The notes under the pieces were generated by a model. That model searched no databases and was not told the DNA's origin. It saw only the letters and a list, made by a program, of their open reading frames with translations. 64,000 nt of DNA from Palsa-504 sp963769715 (GTDB lineage Bacteria > Actinomycetota > Actinomycetes > Streptosporangiales > Streptosporangiaceae): the NCBI GenBank assembly GCA_963769715.1, contig CAVYNE010000031.1:620001-684000 (forward strand), given 5' to 3'. Made by a program: the position numbers and the translations under genes. This document shows, in pieces, positions 50,687-59,614 of the stretch (its first letter is position 1; each line of letters starts with the position of its first letter).

Positions 50687-51985
50687 ATGAGGGATCAGGC
50701 GATCGGTCAGCCGGACTTGTCGCTCGCGCTGGCCGAGCCGACCCGGCATGTGCGGCGCCGCTGGATCATCGGCCTCACCCTGGCCAGCCTGGGCATGTGG
50801 ATGGCGAACCAGACGCCGCTGCAGGTCATGCTCGCGCTCCAGTTGCAGGACATCACGCCCCGGCACAAGATCGTCGCACTCGGGGTGGTGACCGGGGTCG
50901 GGGCCATCTCCTCTGCCCTGGCCACTCCGGTCGTCGGCGCGCTGTCCGACCGCACCGCGCATAGCGGGCGGATGGGCCGGTTCAGCGGCCGCCGGCACCG
51001 GTGGACGCTCGCCATGGCCGTGCTCGCCGCGGCCTGCATGGTGCTGCTGGCCAAGCAGGCCACGGTCCTCGGCGTGGCCCTGCTGTGGTTTGCCTTCAGC
51101 GCCTTCCAGAACGGCGAGTACGCCACCCTGAGCGCCGCGATCCCTGACCACGTGCCGGTACGGCAACGTGCCACGGTGTCCGGCTGGGTGGGCATGCCGA
51201 TCGCGCTCGGCCTGGTCCTGGGCACCATCCTGTTCGTGGACGTCCTCGGCCAGGACCTGGTCAGCGGCTACATCACGCTCGCGGTGCTGATGGTGGTGCT
51301 GGCCTTGCCGTTCGTCTTGTTCACCCCCGACCCCCCGCTGGCCCCGCAGGACCGGGAGCCGTTCTCCTGGCGCCGGGTGGCATCTTCCTACTGGCTCAGC
51401 CCGCGCGCGTACCCCGATTTCGGCTGGGCCTGGCTGACCCGCTTCCTGGCCAGCCTCTCCATCGCCATGGGCACGCTGTACCTGCTCTACTTCCTGCGCG
51501 ACGCGGTGCACTACGCGCGGCTGTTCCCCGGTCAGACCGCCGCGGACGGGCTGCTCATCTTGATCCTGATCTACACCGGCTGCGTGGTGCTCACCTCGAT
51601 CATCGGCGGGATCATCTCCGACCGTATCGGCCGCCGCAAGATGATGGTCACCGTGTCCGGCCTGCTGATGGCGGCGGCTGCGCTGCTGCTGGCGTTCTTG
51701 CAGACCTGGCCGGCGGCGCTGGGCGCGGCGGCGCTCTACGGCATGGGCTACGGCGCCTACATCGCGGTCGACCAGGCGCTGATCACGCAGGTGCTGCCGA
51801 AGGCCCGCGACCGGGCCAAAGACCTCGGCATCATCAACATCGCCATCGTCTGCCCAGGCGCCATCGGCGCGTTGATCGCGGCCCCCCTCGTCTCGCTGGC
51901 AGGCTACCCGGCCCTGTTCGGGGCGACGGCAGTGGTGGCCATCGCGGCCTCGATCGGAGTCTGGCGAATCAAGAGCGTCCAGTGA
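50687..51985 (+). CDS. MFS transporter
   Basis: The product is 432 aa with about 12 membrane helices. The first, RRRWIIGLTLASLGMWMANQ, is followed by the loop with VGALSDRTAHSGRMGRFSGR, a motif-A variant (D-R/K...G-R-R/K). ILIYTGCVVLTSIIGGIISD, RIGRRKMMVTVSGLLMAAAA and YGMGYGAYIAVDQALITQVL mark the second half; RIGRRK repeats motif A. These traits are typical of major facilitator exporters or sugar-type permeases. The substrate is not predictable. The gene stands alone downstream of tetR by about 190 bp, with a clear ATG. Confidence 0.9.
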   Translation: MRDQAIGQPDLSLALAEPTRHVRRRWIIGLTLASLGMWMANQTPLQVMLALQLQDITPRHKIVALGVVTGVGAISSALATPVVGALSDRTAHSGRMGRFSGRRHRWTLAMAVLAAACMVLLAKQATVLGVALLWFAFSAFQNGEYATLSAAIPDHVPVRQRATVSGWVGMPIALGLVLGTILFVDVLGQDLVSGYITLAVLMVVLALPFVLFTPDPPLAPQDREPFSWRRVASSYWLSPRAYPDFGWAWLTRFLASLSIAMGTLYLLYFLRDAVHYARLFPGQTAADGLLILILIYTGCVVLTSIIGGIISDRIGRRKMMVTVSGLLMAAAALLLAFLQTWPAALGAAALYGMGYGAYIAVDQALITQVLPKARDRAKDLGIINIAIVCPGAIGALIAAPLVSLAGYPALFGATAVVAIAASIGVWRIKSVQ

Positions 51986-52033
51986 GCATCCGGCCGGTTA
52001 CCTCGGCCCGCACCCCGCGCTCGGGAATGATCG

Positions 52034-54907
52034 TCATGCGGCCACCAGGGATGTCGCGTCCGGGGCCGCAAGCAGTTTCCTGAGGTACTGGCCGGTGTAG
52101 CTGTCCTCGACGGCGGCGATGTGCTCGGGCGGGCCGCAGGCCACGACCGCGCCGCCGCCCGCGCCGCCCTCCGGACCCAGGTCGATCACCCAGTCCGCGG
52201 TCTTGATCACGTCCAGGTTGTGCTCGATCACGATCACCGTGTTGCCCGTTTCCACCAGCCGGGTCAGCACCCCCAGCAACTTGCGGATGTCCTCGAAATG
52301 CAGCCCCGTGGTCGGCTCATCCAGCACGTAGACCGTCCGGCCGGTCGCCCGCCGCTGCAACTCCGCGGCCAGCTTGACCCGCTGCGCCTCCCCGCCCGAC
52401 AGCGTCGGCGCGGGCTGCCCCAGCCGGACATACCCCAGCCCCACGTCCGCCAGCGTCCGCAGGTGCCGGTAGATGGCCGGCACCGGCTCGAAGAAAGCGG
52501 CCGCCTCCTCGACCGGCATGTCCAGCACCTCGGCGATCGTCTTGCCCTTGTAATGCACCTGCAGCGTGTCGGTGTTATACCGGGCGCCGTGGCACACCTC
52601 GCACGGCACGTACACATCCGGCAGGAACTGCATCTCGATCTTGATCGTGCCATCACCCGCGCACGCCTCGCACCGGCCGCCCTTGACATTGAAGGAGAAC
52701 CGGCCCGGCTGATACCCCCGGATCTTCGCCTCCGTCGTCGCCGCGAACAACTTCCTGATGTGATCGAACATGCCGGTATAGGTGGCCGGGTTGGACCTCG
52801 AGGTCGCACCGATGGGACCCTGGTCCACGTGCACCACCTTGTCCAGGTGCTGCAGGCCGGCGACTTTGACGTGCTTGGCCGGCACGACACTGGCGCCGTT
52901 CAGCTCCCGGGCTAGTGCGCGGTAGAGGATGTCGTTGACCAGCGTGGACTTACCGGATCCGGACACGCCGGTGACCGCGACGAACAGGCCGAGCGGGAAC
53001 GCGACGTCGACGTCACGCAGGTTATTCGCGCTCGCGCCGTGGACCACGACCTCCCTATCCTCCGAACGCTTCCGCCGGACGGACGGTACCGGGATCGACT
53101 TGCGGCCGGTCAGATAGGCACCGGTTAGCGACTCGCGGCTTGCGAGCAGGTCCTCCTGCGGGCCGGAGACCACGATGGTGCCGCCCTGCTCGCCGGCCCG
53201 GGGGCCGAGCTCGACTATCCAGTCCGCGGCCCGGATGGTGTCCTCGTCGTGCTCGACGACGATCAGCGTGTTGCCGAGATCGCGGAGCCGGGTCAGCGTC
53301 TCCAGCAGCCGGTGGTTGTCGCGCTGGTGCAGCCCGGTGGACGGCTCGTCCAGTACATAGAGCACGCCCGCCAGACCGGAGCCGATCTGGGAGGCCAGCC
53401 GGATCCGCTGCGCCTCGCCGCCGGCCAGCGTCGCCGACGCCCGGTCCAGCGACAGGTAGCCGAGGCCCATATCCAGCAGGAACTGCAGGCGTGAGGCGAT
53501 CTCGGTCAGCACCGGGCCGGCGATCGTGCTGTCGTGGTCGGACAGCTCAAGCGCCCGCACGCGCGGGGCCAGGTCGCCGATCGGCAGCGCGCAATAGTCC
53601 GCGATGTTGCTGCCGTCCACCGTCACCGCGAGCGCGACCGGGTTCAGCCGGCCTCCGCGACAGCCCAGGCACGGCACCTCGCGCATGAAGCTGCCGAACC
53701 TGGTCTCGTTCTCCCCTTCGGCATGCTTCCGCTCGACGTACGCCATCGCGCCCTCGAAGTGGGCGTCGTAGGAACGCCGCCGACCGTTCCGGGTCGTGTA
53801 CTGGACATGCACTGGCTGGTCATGCCCGCGCAGCAGGGCATGCCTGGCCGGCGCGGGCAGCTTCGACCACGGCGTGTCGATGGTGAAGCCGAACGTCCTG
53901 CCCACTGCCTCGGCCAGCCGTAGGAAGTAGTCGCGGGCGGGCCCGCTACTCCACGGTGCGATCGCGCCCTGTTCGAGCGACTTGGACTCATCCGGCACGA
54001 TCAGCTCCGGATCGACCTCGAGCTTGGCGCCCAGGCCGGTGCAGTCCGGGCACGCGCCCGACGGCGAGTTGAACGAGAACGAGCGCGGCTCGAGTTCGTC
54101 GAACGACAGGTCGTCATACAGGCAGGCCAGGTGCTCGGAGTACATCCGCTCGCGGTGCGGGTCGCTGCCCGGCAGGTCGATGAAGTCGAGCACGACCACC
54201 CCGCCGGACAGGCCGAGCGCGGTCTCCACCGAGTCGGTCAGCCTGCGCCGCGCGGTGTCCTTGACCGCGAGCCGGTCGACGACGACCTCGATATCGTGCT
54301 TCCCGTACTTCTCCAGCGCGGGCAGGTCACCGGTGAGCGCCGACTCCAGCCGGATCACGGTCCCGTCCACCCTGGCCCGCGAGTAGCCCTTGGTCTGGAG
54401 TTGACGCAGCAGTTCGTCGCAGGTGCCCTTGCGGCCGCGGACGACCGGGGCGAGCACCTGGAACCTGGTGCCCTCCGCCAGCTCGAGCACCCGGTCGACG
54501 ATCTGCTGCGGGCTCTGCCGGGCGATGCGCCGGCCGCAGACGGGGCAGTGCGGCTGGCCGATCCGGGCGAACAGCAGCCGCAGGTCGTCATACACCTCGG
54601 TCATCGTGCCCACGGTTGACCGCGGGTTCCGGCTGGCCGCTTTCTGGTCGATCGAGACCGCCGGCGACAGTCCGTCGATGAAGTCCACGTCCGGCTTGTC
54701 CAGCTGGCCCAGGAACTGCCGCGCATAGGCCGACAACGATTCGGTGTACCGGCGCTGGCCCTCGGCGAAGATCGTGTCGAACGCCAGGCTCGACTTCCCC
54801 GACCCCGACACGCCGGTAAACACGATCATGGCGTCCCGCGGCAGTTCCAGCGAGACATTCTTCAGGTTGTGCTCACGGGCACCACGGACGACAAGGCGAT
54901 CAGCCAA
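52034..54907 (-). CDS. uvrA: excinuclease ABC subunit A
   Basis: The product is 957 aa, the usual size, from a TTG start (LADRLVVRGAREHNLKNVSL). UvrA is the damage-recognition ATPase of nucleotide excision repair; as a dimer it loads UvrB. Both ABC modules are present: Walker A FTGVSGSGKSSLAFDTIFAE and VTGVSGSGKSTLVNDILYRA, signature motifs TLAGGEAQRIRLA and TLSGGEAQRVKLA, Walker B GVLYVLDEPSTGLHQRD and TVYVLDEPTTGLHFED. Zinc-binding Cys pairs CPDC, CLGC, CEAC and CEVC are visible. No frameshift is found. No uvrB or uvrC is in the window; a lone uvrA is common in actinomycetes. Confidence 0.97.
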   Translation of the reverse strand: MADRLVVRGAREHNLKNVSLELPRDAMIVFTGVSGSGKSSLAFDTIFAEGQRRYTESLSAYARQFLGQLDKPDVDFIDGLSPAVSIDQKAASRNPRSTVGTMTEVYDDLRLLFARIGQPHCPVCGRRIARQSPQQIVDRVLELAEGTRFQVLAPVVRGRKGTCDELLRQLQTKGYSRARVDGTVIRLESALTGDLPALEKYGKHDIEVVVDRLAVKDTARRRLTDSVETALGLSGGVVVLDFIDLPGSDPHRERMYSEHLACLYDDLSFDELEPRSFSFNSPSGACPDCTGLGAKLEVDPELIVPDESKSLEQGAIAPWSSGPARDYFLRLAEAVGRTFGFTIDTPWSKLPAPARHALLRGHDQPVHVQYTTRNGRRRSYDAHFEGAMAYVERKHAEGENETRFGSFMREVPCLGCRGGRLNPVALAVTVDGSNIADYCALPIGDLAPRVRALELSDHDSTIAGPVLTEIASRLQFLLDMGLGYLSLDRASATLAGGEAQRIRLASQIGSGLAGVLYVLDEPSTGLHQRDNHRLLETLTRLRDLGNTLIVVEHDEDTIRAADWIVELGPRAGEQGGTIVVSGPQEDLLASRESLTGAYLTGRKSIPVPSVRRKRSEDREVVVHGASANNLRDVDVAFPLGLFVAVTGVSGSGKSTLVNDILYRALARELNGASVVPAKHVKVAGLQHLDKVVHVDQGPIGATSRSNPATYTGMFDHIRKLFAATTEAKIRGYQPGRFSFNVKGGRCEACAGDGTIKIEMQFLPDVYVPCEVCHGARYNTDTLQVHYKGKTIAEVLDMPVEEAAAFFEPVPAIYRHLRTLADVGLGYVRLGQPAPTLSGGEAQRVKLAAELQRRATGRTVYVLDEPTTGLHFEDIRKLLGVLTRLVETGNTVIVIEHNLDVIKTADWVIDLGPEGGAGGGAVVACGPPEHIAAVEDSYTGQYLRKLLAAPDATSLVAA

Positions 54908-55190
54908 CAGGATTCAGCACTCCAAGGGGGACGGTGCCTCAAGGGGGCGGGGGCGGGGGTGGACATCCAGCTGCGATCACACTGGCCAGGTAGAGCAGCG
55001 CCGCCTGGCCGCTACGGGAATCGAGCCCGGCCCGCACCAGGGCTAAGTGACATAACAAAAGCAGACCGCCGCGGATTCCGCACCATGACACCCTCGCCGG
55101 ATCCGAGTTGCCCGTATTACTCCTACCACGTAGGACTACGCGGGAGCGCCGCCCGCCGGTACGTTGCCAAAATGGCAGGCTGGATTGGGG
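54908..55190. other. no gene seen
   Basis: This lies between uvrA and the end of the penicillin-binding protein gene. It should contain the uvrA promoter on the minus strand at its left end. Nothing else is recognised, and no LexA-like box (a GAAC-type palindrome) is apparent. Confidence 0.4.
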
Positions 55191-57074
55191 TTAGTAGTTG
55201 TCCAGGAAGGCCTTCACCTCGGGGCCGGCGAACTGGGCGCCGTAACCGGCGTTGACCACTAGGCAGGCGACCGCGACGTCCTGGGCCGGGTCGAAGGCGA
55301 TGAGCCAGCTGTTGGGCTGCTCCTGGCCCTGGATGTCGGCGGTCCCGGTCTTGGCGTAGACGCCCGGCCCGAACCCGATCGACGCGGCGGTTCCGCTGGT
55401 GACCACGGCCTGCATCAGCTGCTTGAGCTGCGCGTCGGTGCTGGCCGGAAGGGCGGTCGCGGTAACCCGCTTCGTTCCGGCCAGCAGGATCGGCTGCCTG
55501 AACGTCCCGGCGTCCACGGTGGCCGCCACCGAGGCCATCGCCAGCGGGGAGGCGGTCAGTTGCCCCTCACCGAACGCCTCCTGTGCCAGCTCGGAGCCGC
55601 TGGCACCGGCCGGAGCGTTGAAGTAGCTGGCCGCCAGGCCGGTGATGCCGATGTTCCAGTTCTGGTCGAGGCCGAAGTACTGCTTCGCGGTACGGGCGAG
55701 GAGGCCGCCGGACAGGTGCGGCCACTGCGTGCTGAACGCGTTGTTGCAGGATTGAGCGAAGTCGGTGACGAACGGGGTCGAGGGCGGCAGCGTTTCGTTG
55801 TTGTCGTTGTGGTAGGTGATCCCCTGCACCGTGTACGTCGCGGGGCAGGCGACACTGCTGGACGCGGAGAGCACACCTGCGTTGATCAGGGCCGTGGAGG
55901 TAATGACCTTCATCGTCGAGCCCGGCGCCACCTGGGCGGTGAGCGAGAAATCGTTGAAGCCGTCATTGTTGGCGATGGCCAGGATGTTGCCGGTGGAAGG
56001 CTGGATGACGACCATCGAACTGTTCTGGCGCGCGGCCACGGCCGCGCGCGCGGCGGCCTCAGCCTTCGCGCTGATCGTGGTGGCCAGGTTCGGTATGTTG
56101 TTCGGCGCGATGACGACTGCCTGGCTATTCGGCACCAGATGGTTCGAGGCGGTCTGGATCTCGACGTAGAGGCCCGGAGTTCCCTGTCCGGGTGGCGCCT
56201 TGCGCTGCAGCAGGTTGGCGATCGTCGTCAGCCCGGCGTCGCCGTACGAGGTGATGTCGTTTCCGCTGGCATCGTTCACCGAGACGACCTCGGGAGCCAC
56301 CGTGACCGCCGCCAGATGGGTCGACGCGGTGAGGTTCGGCGCGAGGACATCGGGCGCCCAGGCGATATACCACAGCTGCGAGTTCCGCTGCTGGTAGGTG
56401 ACCAGCGATGCCTGGTAGCTCCAGGTGCCGCTGAGGGTCCTGGCGCCGTCCGACGCCGCCACCGTGGCCTTGATCGCGTACCCGACCGATTCATGCGGCG
56501 TCGATGCCGGGCCCGACGAGGCTACGGTGTCGCTCAGGGCCGTGGCCGTTAGCTTCCTGAGGTGGAGGTACTTGCCGTAGGTGGCGAGCGCGGCCGCGGC
56601 GGCGGCGGGGTGATCGGTGTAGCGGGCGGCCTGCCCGAGGTCACCGGTCTGCCACGCTTGGAGGAACGCGCTGGTGATCTGCTCGGCATCTTGAGCGGCC
56701 GAGCTTCCCGTCGGCACAAAGCCGGTGGAGTTCGCGTTCCCGCCGGGCGCGATCACCGTGACGATGACCGCAGCGATCCCGGCTACGACGGCGAGCGCCC
56801 CCGCGGTCACCACGACGATGACCTTTCGCCGCTTCCCCCGTCGGCCGTTCCTGCCTCGTCGGCCGTTCCTGGACGGCCCGGACGCGACGGCTGGTATAGG
56901 AGCAGTCGGGGAGTCCGATGCATACCAGGGGCCTGATGATCGCCTGCTGCCACCTGAATCGCTTGCCACTCCTGCGACCGTACCACCGCCAATTTGGCGG
57001 CAAATACGTTTGTGCACCTCCCGGCCGCCGCACCGCTGGTTCACCGAGCGGCGAGGATCACGGGTGTTCGGCAC
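55191..57074 (-). CDS. class B penicillin-binding protein (PBP2a/MecA-like)
   Basis: The longest frame has 627 aa. A basic cytoplasmic N-terminus (NGRRGRNGRRGKRRKVIVVV) leads to a membrane anchor with VVTAGALAVVAGIAAVIVTV. A MecA-N-like domain follows (ITSAFLQAWQTGDLGQAARY, SYQASLVTYQQRNSQLWYIA). The transpeptidase part has the three motifs S-x-x-K in VAPGSTMKVITS, S-C-N in SCNNAFS and K-T-G in AKTGTADIQG. It would cross-link peptidoglycan outside the membrane. A later start at GTG 56969 is plausible and would avoid overlap with the upstream remnant. The MecA-like domain is common in actinomycete PBPs and does not by itself imply resistance. Confidence 0.92.
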   Translation of the reverse strand: MPNTRDPRRSVNQRCGGREVHKRICRQIGGGTVAGVASDSGGSRRSSGPWYASDSPTAPIPAVASGPSRNGRRGRNGRRGKRRKVIVVVTAGALAVVAGIAAVIVTVIAPGGNANSTGFVPTGSSAAQDAEQITSAFLQAWQTGDLGQAARYTDHPAAAAAALATYGKYLHLRKLTATALSDTVASSGPASTPHESVGYAIKATVAASDGARTLSGTWSYQASLVTYQQRNSQLWYIAWAPDVLAPNLTASTHLAAVTVAPEVVSVNDASGNDITSYGDAGLTTIANLLQRKAPPGQGTPGLYVEIQTASNHLVPNSQAVVIAPNNIPNLATTISAKAEAAARAAVAARQNSSMVVIQPSTGNILAIANNDGFNDFSLTAQVAPGSTMKVITSTALINAGVLSASSSVACPATYTVQGITYHNDNNETLPPSTPFVTDFAQSCNNAFSTQWPHLSGGLLARTAKQYFGLDQNWNIGITGLAASYFNAPAGASGSELAQEAFGEGQLTASPLAMASVAATVDAGTFRQPILLAGTKRVTATALPASTDAQLKQLMQAVVTSGTAASIGFGPGVYAKTGTADIQGQEQPNSWLIAFDPAQDVAVACLVVNAGYGAQFAGPEVKAFLDNY

Positions 57075-57294
57075 CCTGGACGGTGCGGATCACGCGCGCG
57101 TGCTCCCGCATGGTCTCGGTGCCGTCCGCGCCGGGCTGGCGGCCGAACCCGCACCAGCAGCAACCGGTCTCGCCGTCCGGCAGGGCGAACACCAGGTCAC
57201 CGAAGAACCCGGCCGCCGAGCGCAGCGCCGAATCGGTCGAGTCCGCCGGCAGGCTCCCTACCAGCAACAGCTCACTGTCCACCCGCGGCGCCAT
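57058..57294 (-). pseudogene. truncated MetE/UROD-like protein, N-terminal part
   Basis: The frame starts at ATG 57294 with a strong AAGGAGG site and reads MAPRVDSELLLVGSLPADST, DSALRSAAGFFGDLVFALPD and GETG. This start, especially L-L-V-G-S-L-P and F-A-L-P-D-G-E-T-G, is that of a cobalamin-independent-methionine-synthase-like barrel family of about 370 aa. After GETG the sequence (CCWCGFGRQPGADGTETMRE) is unlike the family and stops at residue 78. The remainder of the gene is missing. It runs 17 bp into the longest frame of the penicillin-binding protein gene. Confidence 0.5.
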
Positions 57295-57451
57295 CGCCGC
57301 CTCCTTCCCCGCGACCACTACCTGCCACCATCCCGGCCGCCGCCGATCCGCTCAGGGCGGAATGCCTGGGGCGGTCTGGTAATGGACGTCGACCGTACTG
57401 CGTATTCTTTTCTTCCGCAGGTCCCACCGGCCGCACAGGCTGGCGGCGCGG

Positions 57452-58306
57452 TCACACCGCGGCGCGGCCGGCCTCGGCGGGCGAGATCTCCGGCGAGAGG
57501 TCGGCGAGACTCAGCAGGCCCTTGCCGTACCTGGCCTCGAGTTCGGCCGGCAGGTCGGCGTAGATCCGCTGGACGACGATGTCGTGCCGCACGTAGCCCT
57601 TGACCACGCTGGCCTGCAGCGGATCCTCGGAGAAGACCGCGTCCCAGGACCGGCCGTCCTTGGCGACGGCCCACAACGACTCGTGGGAGTCGGCGACCAC
57701 GGCCAGGTGATGAGCCTGATGCGACGGGTAGAGAGCGGCATCGGTGCTAGCGTGCCGGAACGCGCGACCGCGCGGAGCGGGGAAGGGCAGGCGCCCGAAA
57801 TGCAGGATCGTGAACTCCACGCCCCGGCCGCCGGCGTCCGCGATGGCCTCGGCGAGAAGCGCCAGGTCGGGGGCCTGGCCCGAGAGGTAGACGTGCGCCC
57901 GCGCCGTGCCGAGCATCGTCCGCGCCCGGTCGGCGATGGCCGGGAGCCCGGTGTAGCGCCACACCACGCGCGGCTCGGCGTTCGTGTCGCCGACGGCCAC
58001 CGCGGCCAGTTCGTCACGAGCCGCGCGGAGCCGGTCGGCGAATTCCTGCTCGAGCCTTTCCAGCAGGGCGTCTACCGGCACCGCGGAGTAACGCGCCGGG
58101 TGATCCGATGTCTGAATCACCGCACCACGGTCGGCTAGCCGCCTGAGGGTCTCATAGACCTTCGGCTGCGGCACCCCGGTCTGGTTGGATACGCCATAGC
58201 CCGTAGCCGTCCCGAGCGTGAGCAGGCCGACGTATGTCCGGGATTCGTACACGGAGAAACCGAGCATCACCAGCCGGTCGACCACCAAGCTGACCGTCTT
58301 CGCCAC
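57452..58306 (-). CDS. TrmB-family transcriptional regulator
   Basis: The product is 284 aa from GTG 58306 (VAKTVSLVVDRLVMLGFSVY). The winged helix is VMLGFSVYESRTYVGLLTLG, TATGYGVSNQTGVPQPKVYE, TLRRLADRGAVIQTSDHPAR, the TrmB pattern. The C-terminal part has a phospholipase-D-like effector fold (AHVYLSGQAPDLALLAEAIA, GRGVEFTILHFGRLP). TrmB regulators bind sugars or other small molecules; the ligand here is unknown. The frame is open upstream of the GTG over short repeats (ETQIKETQ), which argues for the shorter start. Confidence 0.85.
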   Translation of the reverse strand: MAKTVSLVVDRLVMLGFSVYESRTYVGLLTLGTATGYGVSNQTGVPQPKVYETLRRLADRGAVIQTSDHPARYSAVPVDALLERLEQEFADRLRAARDELAAVAVGDTNAEPRVVWRYTGLPAIADRARTMLGTARAHVYLSGQAPDLALLAEAIADAGGRGVEFTILHFGRLPFPAPRGRAFRHASTDAALYPSHQAHHLAVVADSHESLWAVAKDGRSWDAVFSEDPLQASVVKGYVRHDIVVQRIYADLPAELEARYGKGLLSLADLSPEISPAEAGRAAV

Positions 58307-58318
58307 TGTGTTTCCCTT

Positions 58319-58357
58319 GCTCTGTGTTTCCTTGATCTGGGTTTCCTTGATCTGGGC
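58319..58357 (+). repeat. short tandem repeat upstream of the TrmB-type gene
   Basis: GTTTCCTTGATCTGG occurs twice in tandem (about 58329-58358), and a third, diverged copy (GTTTCCCTTGCTCTG) lies just before. The unit length is 15 bp. The repeats sit 10-50 bp upstream of the GTG start, inside the promoter or leader. Confidence 0.6.
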
Positions 58358-58460
58358 ACGCCAGCGGACCAGGCCGCCCGCTGACCGTAGCACCTACCCT
58401 AGTAATAAGGTTACCCGAGGCCACACTGCGACGCCGGCTGAGCCGTACCCCTAACGGCTC

Positions 58461-58607
58461 ATGCAGCGCCGGGCCCGGATGACGCCGCTCGGACGCTGCG
58501 TGACGGCGGCGGATGTGGCCGCCACGATCGTCTCGCTGGTGACGTCGAACCCGTTCGTGACCGGGGAGGTGGTGGTCGTCGACGGCGGGTACAGCGCGAC
58601 GACCTGA
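58461..58607 (+). pseudogene. C-terminal fragment of a short-chain dehydrogenase
   Basis: The 48-residue frame reads MTPLGRCVTAADVAATIVSL, VTSNPFVTGEVVVVDGGYSA, TT, the C-terminal end of a classical SDR (P-x-G-R-x-x-x-x-x-D-V-A and F-x-T-G-x-x-x-x-V-D-G-G). The Rossmann half and the catalytic Tyr-x-x-x-Lys are absent. The frame begins at a chance ATG. It is a relic of a gene removed by deletion. Confidence 0.75.
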
Positions 58608-58767
58608 CCCCGGACGGGCTCAGTGGCCGTACGGGTGACTGAATACCAGCTCGGCCGGAGGGCCGAAGGGCCTGCCCCGGCAGGACCTCAGGCCGCAGCG
58701 GCCGCCCACGCCGCACGACCAGGCTTGGAGAAACGAAACAACCCGCGAATGGCGGAGGCGAATAGAC

Positions 58768-59220
58768 ATGACAACTGTGAACGAACCGGTGAACAGTCCG
58801 GACGCCCACGCCGCCCTGCAGACGCTCAGCCCAGTCGAGTGCCTCGACCTGCTAGAACCCGGCGGCGTCGGCCGCGTCGCGTTTTACTCCGCGGGCGAGA
58901 TCATGATCCTGCCGGTCAACTTCGCCATGACGCGAAAGAGCATCGTCTTCCGCACCGCGCCGGACGCGCTGCTCGCCGTGTACGCCGACGCCAAGGTCAG
59001 TTTCGAAGCCGACCTCCTCGACGACGCGCTCCATGCCGGCTGGAGCGTCCTCGTGCATGGTCATGCGCACAAGGTCACAGACGAGCGCGACATCAAGCAC
59101 CTGGAGGACCGAACGCACCTCGAGCCGTGGGCCGCCGGCGCCCGGGACGTGTACGTGCGCATCGCGCCGACCCGGATCAGCGGGCGACGCATCCTGTCCA
59201 ACGCGGAGGCGGGCCGTTGA
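58768..59220 (+). CDS. pyridoxamine 5'-phosphate oxidase-like protein
   Basis: The product is 150 aa: LSPVECLDLLEPGGVGRVAF, IMILPVNFAMTRKSIVFRTA, KVSFEADLLDDALHAGWSVL and VHGHAHKVTD. The split-barrel flavin-binding fold of small PPOX/F420-type proteins is clear. The cofactor may be FMN or F420, both of which occur in actinomycetes. The usual substrate is unknown; related proteins reduce nitro compounds or act in stress defence. A G-A stop-start junction with the next relic is close. It stands between two gene relics and appears intact. Confidence 0.88.
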   Translation: MTTVNEPVNSPDAHAALQTLSPVECLDLLEPGGVGRVAFYSAGEIMILPVNFAMTRKSIVFRTAPDALLAVYADAKVSFEADLLDDALHAGWSVLVHGHAHKVTDERDIKHLEDRTHLEPWAAGARDVYVRIAPTRISGRRILSNAEAGR

Positions 59221-59528
59221 TCACTTCGGCCCGGAGTGGGGCGGGACCTCGCCGGCCGCGGTCCTGCAGGGAACGGGAGACAATCGAGTCCCGGTACGAC
59301 GAGGTGGTCACCCCGTATACCTCGGCCTTCCTGTCCGGCCCCGGCGTCACCAACATCACGCTGCAGAACCAGTGCCCGCTGGACCTGACCGACCACCTGG
59401 AGATAGCGGCGGACCCGGTCGCGCTGGCCGACATGCTGAACGCGCTCGACCCAGCCCACCCGGTGCATGTCCCCTGCCTGGTGGTGCTGCCGATAACGGG
59501 CCCGGTCGGCCCGGTGCCGCTGCTATAA
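59220..59528 (+). pseudogene. C-terminal fragment of a triacylglycerol-lipase-like hydrolase
   Basis: The reading frame contains SRYDEVVTPYTSAFLSGPGV, TNITLQNQCPLDLTDHLEIA and ADPVALADMLNALDPAHPVH, the end of actinomycete alpha/beta-hydrolase lipases. The catalytic Asp (R-Y-D-E-V-V-T-P) and His (T-D-H) are included. The nucleophile Ser and the lid region are missing, and the leading residues are random. It is a deletion relic. The original protein would have had about 300 residues. Confidence 0.72.
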
Positions 59529-59614
59529 GGGGTGTATGGGTTGGCGCCGTCGCGGCACTGCTGCGATGCTGGTAGGACCCGTCACGTAGCAGATACCGGG
59601 CAAGGGGGTGGCCG

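Noticed and set aside
55191..57074. Penicillin-binding protein as a resistance determinant
   Set aside because: MecA-like N-terminal domains are ordinary in actinomycete class B PBPs; nothing in the sequence points to resistance.
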